Shown here piece by piece: positions 42,290 through 50,307 of a stretch of DNA of 64,000 nt. The DNA is from Myceligenerans salitolerans (lineage in GTDB: Bacteria; Actinomycetota; Actinomycetes; Actinomycetales; Cellulomonadaceae), in contig NZ_JAFMPK010000019.1 in assembly GCF_017349295.1 (NCBI RefSeq), forward strand, positions 149,293 through 213,292, read 5' to 3'. How positions within the stretch are numbered: position 1 is the stretch's first letter; every line of letters begins with the position of its first letter. The translations under genes and the position numbers were made by a program. The notes under the pieces are model-generated. The model was not told the DNA's origin, did no database searches, and saw only the letters and a program-made list of their open reading frames with translations.

Positions 42290-43293
42290 GAGCGGCCTCC
42301 CTCGGTCGCCGGGTGGAGCTCGGCGGGCCGGGAGGCGCCGGGAACCGGCACACCCGCCTCCGTCGTCGGCCCCGTGCCGGTGAGGCTCAGGAACACCTCG
42401 TCGAGGGTCGGGCGCCGCAGCAGGATGTCGTCGACGACGACGCCCTCGGTGTCGAGCGCCCGCACGACGGCGGTGACCGCGGCGGCCCCGCCCTCCGGCC
42501 CCGCCTCGACCACCACCTGGCGCAGGCCGGGTTCGGCGACCCCGCCGAGGCTCGACGCGAGTGCTTCCACGTCGACGCCCAGGGGCGCGGTGACCAGCAC
42601 CCGGTCGCCGCCCATGCGGCGCTTGAGCCCGCCCGGCGACCCCTCGGCGACGACCCGGCCGTGATCGATCACGGTGACCCGGTCGGCGAGCTGGTCGGCC
42701 TCGTCGAGGTACTGCGTGGTGAGCAGCACGGTCGTGCCCGCGGCGACGATCTCCCGTACCGCCTGCCAGACCTCGTTCCGGGCGCGCGGGTCGAGACCCG
42801 TCGTCGGCTCGTCCAGGAACAGCAGGGCGGGCCGGCGGATCAGGCCGGCCGCGATGTCGAGCCGGCGGCGCATGCCACCGGAGTAGGTGGACACCTTCCG
42901 GTCCGCCGCGTCGGCCAGCCCGAACGCCTCCAGCAGTTCGTCGGCGCGCTCGCGGGCGGCCTGGCGGGCCATCCCGTGGAGGCGTCCGAACATGACGAGG
43001 TTCTCGCGGCCGTGCAGGACCTCGTCGAGAGCGGTCCCCTGGCCGACGAGTCCGATGGCGGCGCGGACGGCCACGGCGTCGCGGCGCACGTCGTGGCCGG
43101 CGACCCGGACCTCCCCCGCGTCGCAGCGCGTGAGGGTGGCGAACACGCCCACGGCGGTGCTCTTGCCCGCGCCGTTGGGACCGAGCAGGGCGTGGACGGC
43201 ACCGGCTTCGACCTCGAGGTCGAAGCCGTCCAGGGCGGTCGTCTCGCCGTACCGCTTGTGGAGTCCACGGGCGGTCAGGGGTGGTGCGGGCAT
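42286..43293 (-). CDS. ABC exporter ATP-binding protein (DrrA-like)
   Basis: Drives the adjacent exporter. The 335-residue protein has Walker A GPNGAGKSTAV near residue 39, the signature YSGGMRRRLDIAAGL, Walker B LLFLDEPTTGLD and a C-terminal regulatory domain of about 100 residues, as in daunorubicin-resistance ATPases. ATG 43293 faces the TetR gene across a 93-bp region with two palindromes, so the operon is probably repressed by that regulator. Confidence 0.93.
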   Translation of the reverse strand: MPAPPLTARGLHKRYGETTALDGFDLEVEAGAVHALLGPNGAGKSTAVGVFATLTRCDAGEVRVAGHDVRRDAVAVRAAIGLVGQGTALDEVLHGRENLVMFGRLHGMARQAARERADELLEAFGLADAADRKVSTYSGGMRRRLDIAAGLIRRPALLFLDEPTTGLDPRARNEVWQAVREIVAAGTTVLLTTQYLDEADQLADRVTVIDHGRVVAEGSPGGLKRRMGGDRVLVTAPLGVDVEALASSLGGVAEPGLRQVVVEAGPEGGAAAVTAVVRALDTEGVVVDDILLRRPTLDEVFLSLTGTGPTTEAGVPVPGASRPAELHPATEGGRS

Positions 43294-43308
43294 GGCCGGC
43301 TCCTTTTC

Positions 43309-43323
43309 TCGTACGTCGTACGA
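43309..43323. promoter_or_regulatory. Palindromic operator, copy 1 (TetR-type)
   Basis: TCGTACGTCGTACGA is a perfect 15-bp palindrome with a single central base, 16 bp from the ATPase start codon. A second related site is at 43354-43366. Confidence 0.75.
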
Positions 43324-43353
43324 TTTCGAACCCGCCTACCGTAGCATCTATTC

Positions 43354-43366
43354 CGTACGGCGTACG
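43354..43366. promoter_or_regulatory. Palindromic operator, copy 2 (TetR-type)
   Basis: CGTACGGCGTACG shares the CGTACG-N-CGTACG core of copy 1 and lies 20 bp before the regulator start at 43387. Centre-to-centre spacing of the two sites is 44 bp. Confidence 0.72.
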
Positions 43367-43386
43367 TGAAAGTTATCGTGGTGTGC

Positions 43387-44145
43387 ATGGCACCTCAGCC
43401 CGACCCGGTCCTGCGCCTCCTGTGGCGGCACGGCCTCGACGAGCCCCCGAAGCCACGGCGCGGGCGCAGGCAGAGCCTGACCGTGGACGACGTCGTCGAC
43501 GCCGCCATCAAGGTCGCCGACCGCGACGGGCTGGACGCTCTCACCATGCGGCAGCTGGCCACGGAGCTCGGGATCGGCGCGATGAGCCTCTACACCTATG
43601 TCCCCGGCCGCAAGGAGCTCCTGGCGCTCATGGCCGACCAGGTGTTCCGGCGCCATCCCCTGCCGGCGATGCCCGGCGGCCTGCGCGCGCGTCTCGCGCT
43701 CATCGCCCGCACGCACTACGGGATCTGCCACGAGCATCCCTGGCTGACAGACGTGATGGTGCTGCAGAACGGGATCGGCCCGGGGCTGTCGGACCTGTAC
43801 GAATGGCAGCTCTCCGGCGTCGACGGGATCGGCCTGGACGACCTGGAGATGGACCAGACCGTGGCCGTGCTCATGGGCTTCGCCGCCGGCATCGCCCGCT
43901 CTCAGGAGCGCATGCGACGGGCCGAACGGGCGTCGGGCGTGTCCGAGGCGGAGTGGTGGGAGGCGAACGCGCCGGAGCTCGGGAGGCTGATGGCGGGACG
44001 CGAGTACCCGCTCTCCGGCCGCGTGGGCGCCGCCGCGGGGATGGCGTACCAGGCCTCGGCGGACCCGTCCGCGGAACTGGAGTTCGGACTGGCGCGGATC
44101 ATCGACGGCATCGTGGCGTATGTCGAGCACCCGGACCGGCCCTGA
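43387..44145 (+). CDS. TetR-family transcriptional regulator
   Basis: Predicted repressor of the divergent DrrAB-type exporter and of itself. The 252-residue protein has an N-terminal helix-turn-helix (LTMRQLATELGIGAMSLYTY, about residues 50-70) and a TetR_C-type ligand-binding half with HYGICHEHPW. ATG 43387 is preferred to the in-frame ATG at 43366, which lies inside operator copy 2. Two CGTACG palindromes lie in the intergenic region. The ligand is unknown. Confidence 0.9.
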   Translation: MAPQPDPVLRLLWRHGLDEPPKPRRGRRQSLTVDDVVDAAIKVADRDGLDALTMRQLATELGIGAMSLYTYVPGRKELLALMADQVFRRHPLPAMPGGLRARLALIARTHYGICHEHPWLTDVMVLQNGIGPGLSDLYEWQLSGVDGIGLDDLEMDQTVAVLMGFAAGIARSQERMRRAERASGVSEAEWWEANAPELGRLMAGREYPLSGRVGAAAGMAYQASADPSAELEFGLARIIDGIVAYVEHPDRP

Positions 44146-44195
44146 GCCGAGGGCAGCGGTGGAGCGGCCACGACACGATGTAGTTGGATGAGCGC

Positions 44196-44735
44196 ATGCC
44201 GATCCTGCCCGCCGAACGGGACCCCCGACTGATCACCCTGCGCCGCGGCGGGACCCTGACCGACGAGGATCACTACCTGCTCGCGGAGTGGGCGGCCCTC
44301 TGCGCGGACCACGTGCTGGGGATCTTCGAGGAGGCCCGCCCGGACGACACCCGCCCGCGCGACGCCATCGAGACCGGACTCGCCTGGGCGCGCGGGGAGG
44401 TGGGCATGCGCGAGGCGCACCGGGCCGCGTTCCCGGCCAACGCCTCCGGGCGCGGCCTGCCCGACCCCGCGAAGTTCGCCGCGCTCGCCGCCGGGCAGGC
44501 GGCGCCGGTGGCCCACGTCGCCGCCCACGCGCTCGGCGCGGCGGCGTACGCGATCCGGGCCGCCGTCGCCGACGCCACCTCGGGCGGCGACCCGGCCGCC
44601 GAGGACGGCGCCGAGGCGGCCCGCCGCGCCGAACGGGACTGGCAGCGCGCCCGGATCCCCGGCAAGATCCGGGAGCTCGTGCTCGATGACCAGCGGAGAC
44701 GGTCAGCGATCTGCTGGAGCGTCTTCGACGACTGA
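44196..44735 (+). CDS. Imm-5-like putative immunity protein
   Basis: The 179-residue protein begins MPILPAERDPRLITLRRGGT and continues TLTDEDHYLLAEWAALCADH, closely resembling proteins labelled Imm-5-like or putative immunity protein (often mis-annotated as exonuclease SbcC). It ends with GKIRELVLDDQRRRSAICWS. No toxin with a recognisable delivery domain is near it, so its role may not be immunity. ATG 44196 is used; an in-frame TTG is 12 nt earlier. It ends 2 nt from the convergent alpha-glucosidase stop. Confidence 0.65.
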   Translation: MPILPAERDPRLITLRRGGTLTDEDHYLLAEWAALCADHVLGIFEEARPDDTRPRDAIETGLAWARGEVGMREAHRAAFPANASGRGLPDPAKFAALAAGQAAPVAHVAAHALGAAAYAIRAAVADATSGGDPAAEDGAEAARRAERDWQRARIPGKIRELVLDDQRRRSAICWSVFDD

Positions 44736-44737
44736 GG

Positions 44738-46435
44738 TCAGGCCCGCAGCCAGGCCGACGTCGCGCCGGGCAGCCGGCCGTCGTCGTCGAGAGGGGCGCT
44801 CGTGAGCAGCACCTCCCCCTCGGGCAGGTCCACGGCACCGGCCCCGAAGTTCGTGACGCTGAGCCACCCGCCCGGGCGGACGAAGGCGAGCACGTCGTCG
44901 TGCCCGGTCTCGAGCCAGGTCATCGTCTCGCCGGTCTGCAGCTCGCGCCGCAGGGCCAGCGCCCGGCGGTACAGGGTCAGCGTCGACGCCGGGTCGCCGT
45001 CCTGGACGTCGACCGCGTACTGCGCGAACCAGTCGGGCTGAGGCAGGTCGGCGGGGGCGTCGCCGAACCCGAACGACACTCCCTCGCTCGTCCACGGCAG
45101 CGGTACGCGGCACCCGTCCCGTCCGACGTCGACGCCGGGGCTGCGGAAGAACGTGGGGTCCTGCCGGGCACTGTCGGGGAGATCGGGCACCTCGTGCAGC
45201 CCGAGCTCCTCACCCTGGTAGAGGTAGGACGACCCCGGCAGGGCCAGCTCCAGCAGCGTGGCGGCCCGTGCTCGGCGCAGCCCCAGCTCGCGCCGGAGCA
45301 CCGGCTCGGCGCCGCGCGCGAGGAGCCACCTGCGGCCCTGCTTCTCGGCGGTGTGATCACCCCCGCCCGCGCCCACGCCGGGACCACGTGGCGGCAGGCC
45401 GTAGCGAGTGGGGTGCCGGACGACGTCGTGGTTGGAGAACACCCACGTCGTGGACGAGCCCGACTCCTCGGCCAGTTCGAGGTTGAAGGTGATGATCTCG
45501 CGGAACTGCTTCGCGTCGAAATCCGCCTCGAGGAGGTCGAAGTTGAACGCCTGTCCCAGCCCGTGGGCACTGGCGTAGCGGGCGCGGCGATGGGCCGCCA
45601 CCCACGCCTCCGCGACGGCCGTACGGGGCGGGTCGTAGGAGTCGAAGACCTTGCGCCATTCGGCGTAGATCTCGTGCACGTCGTCGCGGTCCCACAGCGG
45701 GTGCTCGCCCTCCTTCGGGAACGCGTCGAGCTGGGCCTGGCTGAGCAGCTCGTCACCGAGGTCCTTGGCGAGGCCGTGCGCCACGTCCACCCGGAACCCG
45801 TCGACACCGCGGTCGGACCAGAACCGCAGGGTGTGCAGGAAGTCGGCCCGCACCTCCTCGTTGTCCCAGTTCAGGTCCGGCTGCTGGACCGCGAAGTGGT
45901 GCAGGTACCACTGCCCGTCCCCGACCGGCTCCCAGGCCGGCCCGCCGAAGACCGACGTCCAGTCGGCGGGCGGCTCGGTCCCGTTCGGACCCGCACCGTC
46001 CCGGAAGATGTAACGGTCCCGGGCGGCCGAGCCCCGGGGCGAGGCCAGAGCCTCCTGGAACCAGACGTGCCGGTCCGAGGTGTGGTTCGGGACCAGGTCC
46101 ACGATCAGCTTCAGGCCCGCGTCGTGCAACGCCGTGACGAGCCGGTCGAAGTCGTCGAGCGTCCCGAGGCGTGGGTCCACGTCGCGGTAGTCGTCGACGT
46201 CGTAACCGCCGTCGGCGAGTGCCGACGGGTAGAACGGGCTGAGCCACACGGCGTCCACGCCCAGGGCCCGCAGGTACGGCACCCGGCTCGTGATGCCGGG
46301 CAGGTCGCCCATGCCGTCCGCGTTCGAGTCGGCGAAGGCTCGCGGATAGATCTGGTAGACGGCGGCCTGGCGCCACCAGTTGGCGGCGTCGTCGGTCGTG
46401 TCGGGGGTCAGGTCGGTCTCGACGACTTCGGTCAT
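44738..46435 (-). CDS. Alpha-glucosidase / oligo-1,6-glucosidase-type GH13 hydrolase
   Basis: Cytoplasmic enzyme predicted to hydrolyse alpha-glucosidic bonds in malto- or isomalto-oligosaccharides. The 565-residue protein has AVYQIYPRAFADSNADGMGD near residue 25, DLVPNHTSDRH, the nucleophile aspartate in FRVDVAHGL, the acid/base glutamate in AVAEAW and the third acid in FSNHDVVRHP. It lacks a signal peptide. ATG 46435 is chosen, with AAGGAGA 12-13 nt upstream. The genes on either side give no transport context. Confidence 0.92.
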   Translation of the reverse strand: MTEVVETDLTPDTTDDAANWWRQAAVYQIYPRAFADSNADGMGDLPGITSRVPYLRALGVDAVWLSPFYPSALADGGYDVDDYRDVDPRLGTLDDFDRLVTALHDAGLKLIVDLVPNHTSDRHVWFQEALASPRGSAARDRYIFRDGAGPNGTEPPADWTSVFGGPAWEPVGDGQWYLHHFAVQQPDLNWDNEEVRADFLHTLRFWSDRGVDGFRVDVAHGLAKDLGDELLSQAQLDAFPKEGEHPLWDRDDVHEIYAEWRKVFDSYDPPRTAVAEAWVAAHRRARYASAHGLGQAFNFDLLEADFDAKQFREIITFNLELAEESGSSTTWVFSNHDVVRHPTRYGLPPRGPGVGAGGGDHTAEKQGRRWLLARGAEPVLRRELGLRRARAATLLELALPGSSYLYQGEELGLHEVPDLPDSARQDPTFFRSPGVDVGRDGCRVPLPWTSEGVSFGFGDAPADLPQPDWFAQYAVDVQDGDPASTLTLYRRALALRRELQTGETMTWLETGHDDVLAFVRPGGWLSVTNFGAGAVDLPEGEVLLTSAPLDDDGRLPGATSAWLRA

Positions 46436-46551
46436 GAGGTGGTTCGTCTCCTTACCTTCCACGGTGCGACCGGTGATGGCGAGCACTTCAATCTAACCTC
46501 TGGCCCGTCCGGACTCTCCCGGGACGGTGGCGGCCGGACGACGGCCGCGCG

Positions 46552-47316
46552 TCAGCCACGCAACCGTACCGAGAGGCACGTGACACAGCCCTCCAGCTTC
46601 TCGAACTCGGTCAGGTCGACCGCGACGACCCGCAGGCCGCGCGCCTCGAAGAGTTCCTTGGTGCGAGGCGCACCGGCCGACATCAGGACGGTACCCCCGT
46701 CGAGGACCACGACGTGGGACCCCGCTTCCTCCGGCACCGCCAGGAACCGCGGCCACACCGACGGATCGTCGACGAGCGGCTCGAAGCCGACGACGGTCCC
46801 GTCGGGCAGCGCCGTCACGGCGGACTTGAGGTGGAGCACCTTGGTGAGCGGTACGCCGATCACCGTGGCCCCGAGCGGTTCGAGCTGTGCGGCGAGCTGG
46901 TCGACGCCCGCCTGGTTCGTCCTCCCGCCGAGGCCGACCCAGACGGTGCCGTCGTGCTTGAGCACGTCCCCGCCGTCGAGCGTGCCCGGCGCCTCGATGT
47001 GCGCGATGCGGTAGCCGAGGTCCCGGAGCGTCGTCTCGGTGCCGGCCGTCTCGGGCTTGCGCTCGTCGGCGCCGGGCCGTGAGATCACGGCCAGGTTCCC
47101 GTACACGAGCACGGTGTCCTCCACGAAGACGGAGTCGGGGCAGCCGTCGGCGGGCGGCACCTCGACGGTCTGCCAGCCCGCGTCGTGCAGCGCCGTGACG
47201 TAGGCCTCCCACTGGCGCAGAGCCAGGTCGACGTCGACCGGCCGCCGGTCGATGTGGGTGACGAGGCCGTCCGCCAGACGAGGGCTCGGACGACGGACGA
47301 GCGCGGTGCGGTTCAT
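46552..47316 (-). CDS. Dimethylargininase (DDAH)-family amidinotransferase-fold enzyme
   Basis: Predicted to hydrolyse N-methylated arginines to citrulline and methylamines. The 254-residue protein has DSVFVEDTVLVYGNLAVISR near residue 60, the DGGDVL segment, the catalytic histidine in VLHLKSAVT and the catalytic cysteine in EGCVTCLSVRL near the C-terminus, in the order of DDAH. ATG 47316 precedes the conserved MNRTALVRRPSPRL leader. The gene stands alone and is followed 117 nt later by the alpha-glucosidase. The XRE gene upstream is on the same strand but gives no functional link. Confidence 0.85.
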   Translation of the reverse strand: MNRTALVRRPSPRLADGLVTHIDRRPVDVDLALRQWEAYVTALHDAGWQTVEVPPADGCPDSVFVEDTVLVYGNLAVISRPGADERKPETAGTETTLRDLGYRIAHIEAPGTLDGGDVLKHDGTVWVGLGGRTNQAGVDQLAAQLEPLGATVIGVPLTKVLHLKSAVTALPDGTVVGFEPLVDDPSVWPRFLAVPEEAGSHVVVLDGGTVLMSAGAPRTKELFEARGLRVVAVDLTEFEKLEGCVTCLSVRLRG

Positions 47317-47371
47317 GAGGGCATCGTCCCAGACGGCGGAACGCGGGTGGATCTCGCCGGGCCGTCGAGGC

Positions 47372-47674
47372 TCAGGAGGCGATCCGCTCGTTCGCGTCGC
47401 GCCGCCTGCCCACCGCTGGGGCGTCACCGTCGGCCCCGCTGACCTCCGCCCAGACCGCGTCCAGGGACAGGCCGAGGACCTCGGCGACCGCCGCGACGGT
47501 CGGGAAGGCAGGAGTGGCCACGCGGCCCGACTCGATCTTCCGGAGGGTTTCCGGCGAGACGCCGGCATCGAGCGCGGTCTCGAGGATCGAGTGCGTGCCG
47601 CGGGCCCGGCGCAGGAGCGCACCGAGACGCTGTCCACGTTCGACCTCTGCGGGGGTGAGCGGCAACCTGACCAT
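47372..47674 (-). CDS. XRE-family helix-turn-helix regulator
   Basis: Small DNA-binding protein, 100 residues. A Cro/CI-type HTH is visible (about residues 30-65: SILETALDAGVSPETLRKIE, then SGRVATPAFPTVAAVAEVLG). It is divergent from a methionine aminopeptidase gene, with three direct repeats between them that probably form its operator. A TAGAAT -10-like element ends 6 nt before the ATG at 47674, suggesting a leaderless mRNA. The C-terminus after residue 80 is charged and variable. Confidence 0.88.
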   Translation of the reverse strand: MVRLPLTPAEVERGQRLGALLRRARGTHSILETALDAGVSPETLRKIESGRVATPAFPTVAAVAEVLGLSLDAVWAEVSGADGDAPAVGRRRDANERIAS

Positions 47675-47690
47675 GAGCCGATTCTAGTAC

Positions 47691-47727
47691 CGGTACAGTT
47701 TTACGGTATAGTTTTCCCGGTATAGTT
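47691..47727. promoter_or_regulatory. Three direct repeats (putative XRE operator)
   Basis: CGGTACAGTT at 47691-47700 and CGGTATAGTT at 47704-47713 and 47718-47727 lie 13 and 14 bp apart, on the same face within about one helical turn plus 3 bp. They overlap both likely promoters. The first unit is inside a GTACCGGTAC palindrome (47688-47697). Confidence 0.7.
47699..47726 (+). promoter_or_regulatory. Candidate promoter for map
   Basis: TTTTAC (47699-47704) and TATAGT (47721-47726) are 16 nt apart, 25 nt before the map ATG, and unusually AT-rich for the window. The third operator repeat overlaps the -10. Confidence 0.5.
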
Positions 47728-47751
47728 ATTGGTCACACGACGAGGTTTCAC

Positions 47752-48540
47752 ATGATCGAGATTCTCACCCCGGCCGAGCTCGCCCGTGCCCGGGACACCG
47801 GCGCCCTGGTCGCCGACACCCTGCGCACCCTGAGGGGCCGCAGCACGGCCGGCACCAATCTTCTGGATATCGACCGCTGGGCCAGGGAGATGATCGTGGA
47901 TGCCGGCGCGACGTCCTGCTACGTCGACTACGCGCCCTCCTTCGGGCGCGGGCCGTTCGGCCACCACATCTGCACGGCCGTCAACGACGCCGTGCTCCAC
48001 GGGATGCCTCACGACTACAGGCTGGCCGACGGCGATCTGCTGACCCTGGACCTCGCCGTCTCGCTCGGCGGGATCGCCGCGGACTCGGCGATCAGCTTCG
48101 TGGTGGGCGGCCCCGCGGCCCCCGAGAGCTCGGCCCTGATTCGCGCGACCGAGGACGCCCTCGCCACCGGGATCTCCGCCATCCGTCCGGGGGCGCGCCT
48201 CGGCGACGTCTCCCATGCCATCGGCTCCGCCCTCGCCGAGGCGGGCTACTCGGTCAACACCGAGTTCGGCGGGCACGGGATCGGGTCGACGATGCACCAG
48301 GAGCCACACGTCCCCAACATCGGACGGCCCGGCCGGGGGTACCGGCTGCGCCCCGGCCTGCTGCTCGCTCTGGAGCCATGGGTCATGGCGGACACCAGCC
48401 GGCTCGTGACCGACGCCGACGGATGGACGCTCCGCAGCGCGACAGGCTGCCGGACCGCCCACAGCGAGCACACGATCGCCGTCACCGAGGACGGGGCCGA
48501 GATCCTCACCGGCACGAGCCGTGAGGGCGGCGCTTCCTGA
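47752..48540 (+). CDS. map: Type I methionine aminopeptidase, regulated extra copy
   Basis: Removes the initiator methionine from nascent proteins. The 262-residue protein has metal ligands as LLTLDLAVSLG (Asp), GIAADSAIS (Asp), FGGHGIGSTMH (His), LLALEPWVM (Glu) and AHSEHTIAV (Glu), and the HGMPHDYRL substrate segment. Actinobacteria usually encode a housekeeping copy elsewhere; this one faces an XRE gene with shared repeats. An ATG 47752 start has GAGG about 9 nt upstream. It is convergent with the topoisomerase IB gene. Confidence 0.92.
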   Translation: MIEILTPAELARARDTGALVADTLRTLRGRSTAGTNLLDIDRWAREMIVDAGATSCYVDYAPSFGRGPFGHHICTAVNDAVLHGMPHDYRLADGDLLTLDLAVSLGGIAADSAISFVVGGPAAPESSALIRATEDALATGISAIRPGARLGDVSHAIGSALAEAGYSVNTEFGGHGIGSTMHQEPHVPNIGRPGRGYRLRPGLLLALEPWVMADTSRLVTDADGWTLRSATGCRTAHSEHTIAVTEDGAEILTGTSREGGAS

Positions 48541-48541
48541 C

Positions 48542-49579
48542 TCAGGCTGCCGCGGATCCGTGGATGCGTTCGGCCTCCGTGAGGAACTTCAGGAGGGCAC
48601 GCTCGTCGGCGTCCATCCAGCGCGACGTCCGGGCGGCGTTGGCCCCGGATCGTTCGATCAGCTCGTCGAGCTCGCCGCGGTCGTCGGCGAGGATCGCGGG
48701 GTGGATGTAGCTCTTGCGGCAGACCACCGGGGTGTTGTGGAGATGGCCGGCCGCCATCCGTACGGCCTCGGCGCGTTGCGTGTCGTGCTCGCGTCCGTTC
48801 GACGGGGTCAGCCGGCGCAGGTGGCCGAAGGCCACCGCGCTGGCTCCCCAGGTCCGGAACGTCTTGGCCGTGTAGTCGGCGGCGGTCACGCGGCCGAGGT
48901 AGTCGTTGACCTCACGGGAGCCGACGCTCCGGACCTCGTCGCCGTCGACGTAGCGCAGCAGCTGCTGACCGGGGAGTTCGCGGCACCGGCGGACGATCCG
49001 CGCGACCCGCCGGTCGTGCACGACGACGTCGTGCGGCGCGCCGGACTTGCCGGGAAAACGGAACCGGACCTCGGAGCCCTCGATCGCGGCGTGCCGGTTC
49101 CGCAGCGTGGTCAGCCCGAACGACTCGCCGGAACGCACGTACTCGTCGTTGCCGACCCGGATCAGCGTCGCGTCCAGGAGCCACACGACGGTGGCGATCA
49201 CACGATCCTGTTCCAGCCCGGGTGAGCGCAAGTCGGCGTCCACGCGTCGCCGCAGCGGCACGAGCGCCTCGCCGAAACCGGCCAGCTCGTGGAACTTCGC
49301 GGCGTCCCGGTGCTCGCGCCACCGGGGGTGGTACCGGTACTGCTTGCGGTTCTTCGCGTCGCGGCCCGTGGCCTGCAGGTGGCCGGCCGGGTCCGCACAG
49401 ATCCACACGTCGGTCCAGGCGGGCGGGACGGCGAGCGCACGGATCCGCGCGAGCGTCTCCCGGTCGGTGACCCTGGCACCCCGTTCGTCCACGTAGGTGA
49501 ACCCCTTGCCGCGCCGGCGGCGACGGATGCCCGGGTCGGTGTCACAGCTGTGGGCGAGCGAGGTGCCGACGGTGTCCAT
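48542..49579 (-). CDS. DNA topoisomerase IB (poxvirus-type)
   Basis: Relaxes supercoils by single-strand cutting through a 3'-phosphotyrosine. The 345-residue protein has GKGFTYVDERG near the N-terminus, RDAKNRKQYRYHPRWRE, GNDEYVRSGESFGLTTLRNRH, KTFRTWGASAVAF, and the active-site tyrosine in VCRKSYIHPAIL, the normal bacterial TopIB layout. ATG 49579 has GGAGGAG about 5 nt upstream. It ends 2 nt from the map stop and follows a stress-type cluster on the same strand. Confidence 0.93.
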   Translation of the reverse strand: MDTVGTSLAHSCDTDPGIRRRRRGKGFTYVDERGARVTDRETLARIRALAVPPAWTDVWICADPAGHLQATGRDAKNRKQYRYHPRWREHRDAAKFHELAGFGEALVPLRRRVDADLRSPGLEQDRVIATVVWLLDATLIRVGNDEYVRSGESFGLTTLRNRHAAIEGSEVRFRFPGKSGAPHDVVVHDRRVARIVRRCRELPGQQLLRYVDGDEVRSVGSREVNDYLGRVTAADYTAKTFRTWGASAVAFGHLRRLTPSNGREHDTQRAEAVRMAAGHLHNTPVVCRKSYIHPAILADDRGELDELIERSGANAARTSRWMDADERALLKFLTEAERIHGSAAA

Positions 49580-49598
49580 CGCCGCTCCTCCTCGCCGC

Positions 49599-49991
49599 TC
49601 AGTCGGCCACGTAGCTGATGGTTTGGGCGATGATCCGCCCGTCCGCGACGACGAACGAGTCGACACCGCGCAGCCGCTCGTCACGCGGCCCGCTGCCGGA
49701 CCAGCGCAACAGCCCGTACGCGTCGACGATCCTGAGGTCGTCGTACCGGTAGCCGCCGTCGGGCAGGTAGGTCCGCAGGACGCCGGCGAGGAGGCGCACC
49801 CCGTCGTGCCCGTGGTGCGCCCCTTCGCCCCAGGACAGCATCACGACGTCGTCCGCGTAGTTGCGCCGCAGGTCCCGCTCCAGATCGAGGCTTCGCCGGC
49901 ACTCCAGGTGGTCGTTCAGGACCTCGTGGGTGGAGCGCGCGCCCGCTCCTGAGCCGGCTGCGGTGCCGCCGGCCGCGTCCGCGGCCCTCAG
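49599..49991 (-). CDS. SnoaL-like / NTF2-fold protein, start uncertain (CTG candidate)
   Basis: Small alpha+beta protein of the SnoaL/NTF2 superfamily, with unassigned function. The conserved part begins THEVLNDHLECRRSLDLERD and continues NYADDVVMLSWGEGAHHGHD, ending in GRIIAQTISYVAD. No ATG, GTG or TTG lies in frame before the conserved region within the gap after the upstream gene. A CTG at 49991 overlaps that gene's TGA (CTGA), analogous to ATGA junctions nearby, with GGGAGGGGG just before it. If correct the product has 130 residues. Confidence 0.7.
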   Translation of the reverse strand: MRAADAAGGTAAGSGAGARSTHEVLNDHLECRRSLDLERDLRRNYADDVVMLSWGEGAHHGHDGVRLLAGVLRTYLPDGGYRYDDLRIVDAYGLLRWSGSGPRDERLRGVDSFVVADGRIIAQTISYVAD

Positions 49992-50278
49992 GCCCCCTCC
50001 CGGACGAGCTTGAAGAACGTGCTGCCACCGCCGCCCGCACGCTCCGCCTGGTAGAGGAACGCGAGCCCGGCGTCGTCGAACTTCTCGAACCAGGTGTCCC
50101 AGCTGATCGGCTCGAGCTGCTCCTCCCCGGCGCCGCCGGGGAAGTCGATCCGGAGCACGCCGGCGTCGTCGCCGTCCGCCGTACCGCGAACGCTCGCCGG
50201 ACTCCCGCCGTTCTGCTCCACCCACTCGCGGATCTCGTCGTGATCGGTGGTGGTTCTGCTCTGTGATGTGTCAGCCAT
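49988..50278 (-). CDS. Small hypothetical protein (branching-enzyme-annotated family)
   Basis: A 96-residue protein with DEIREWVEQNGGSPASVRGT, then LRIDFPGGAGEEQLEPISWD and WDTWFEKFDDAGLAFLYQ. I recognise it as a conserved bacterial family often called 1,4-alpha-glucan branching enzyme in error, with no known activity. ATG 50278 is preceded by AGGAGGA. It is 29 nt from the DUF892 gene and overlaps the SnoaL-like gene. Confidence 0.8.
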   Translation of the reverse strand: MADTSQSRTTTDHDEIREWVEQNGGSPASVRGTADGDDAGVLRIDFPGGAGEEQLEPISWDTWFEKFDDAGLAFLYQAERAGGGGSTFFKLVREGA

Positions 50279-50307
50279 GATTCCTCCTGCGCCAGGCGGC
50301 GTCTCTG

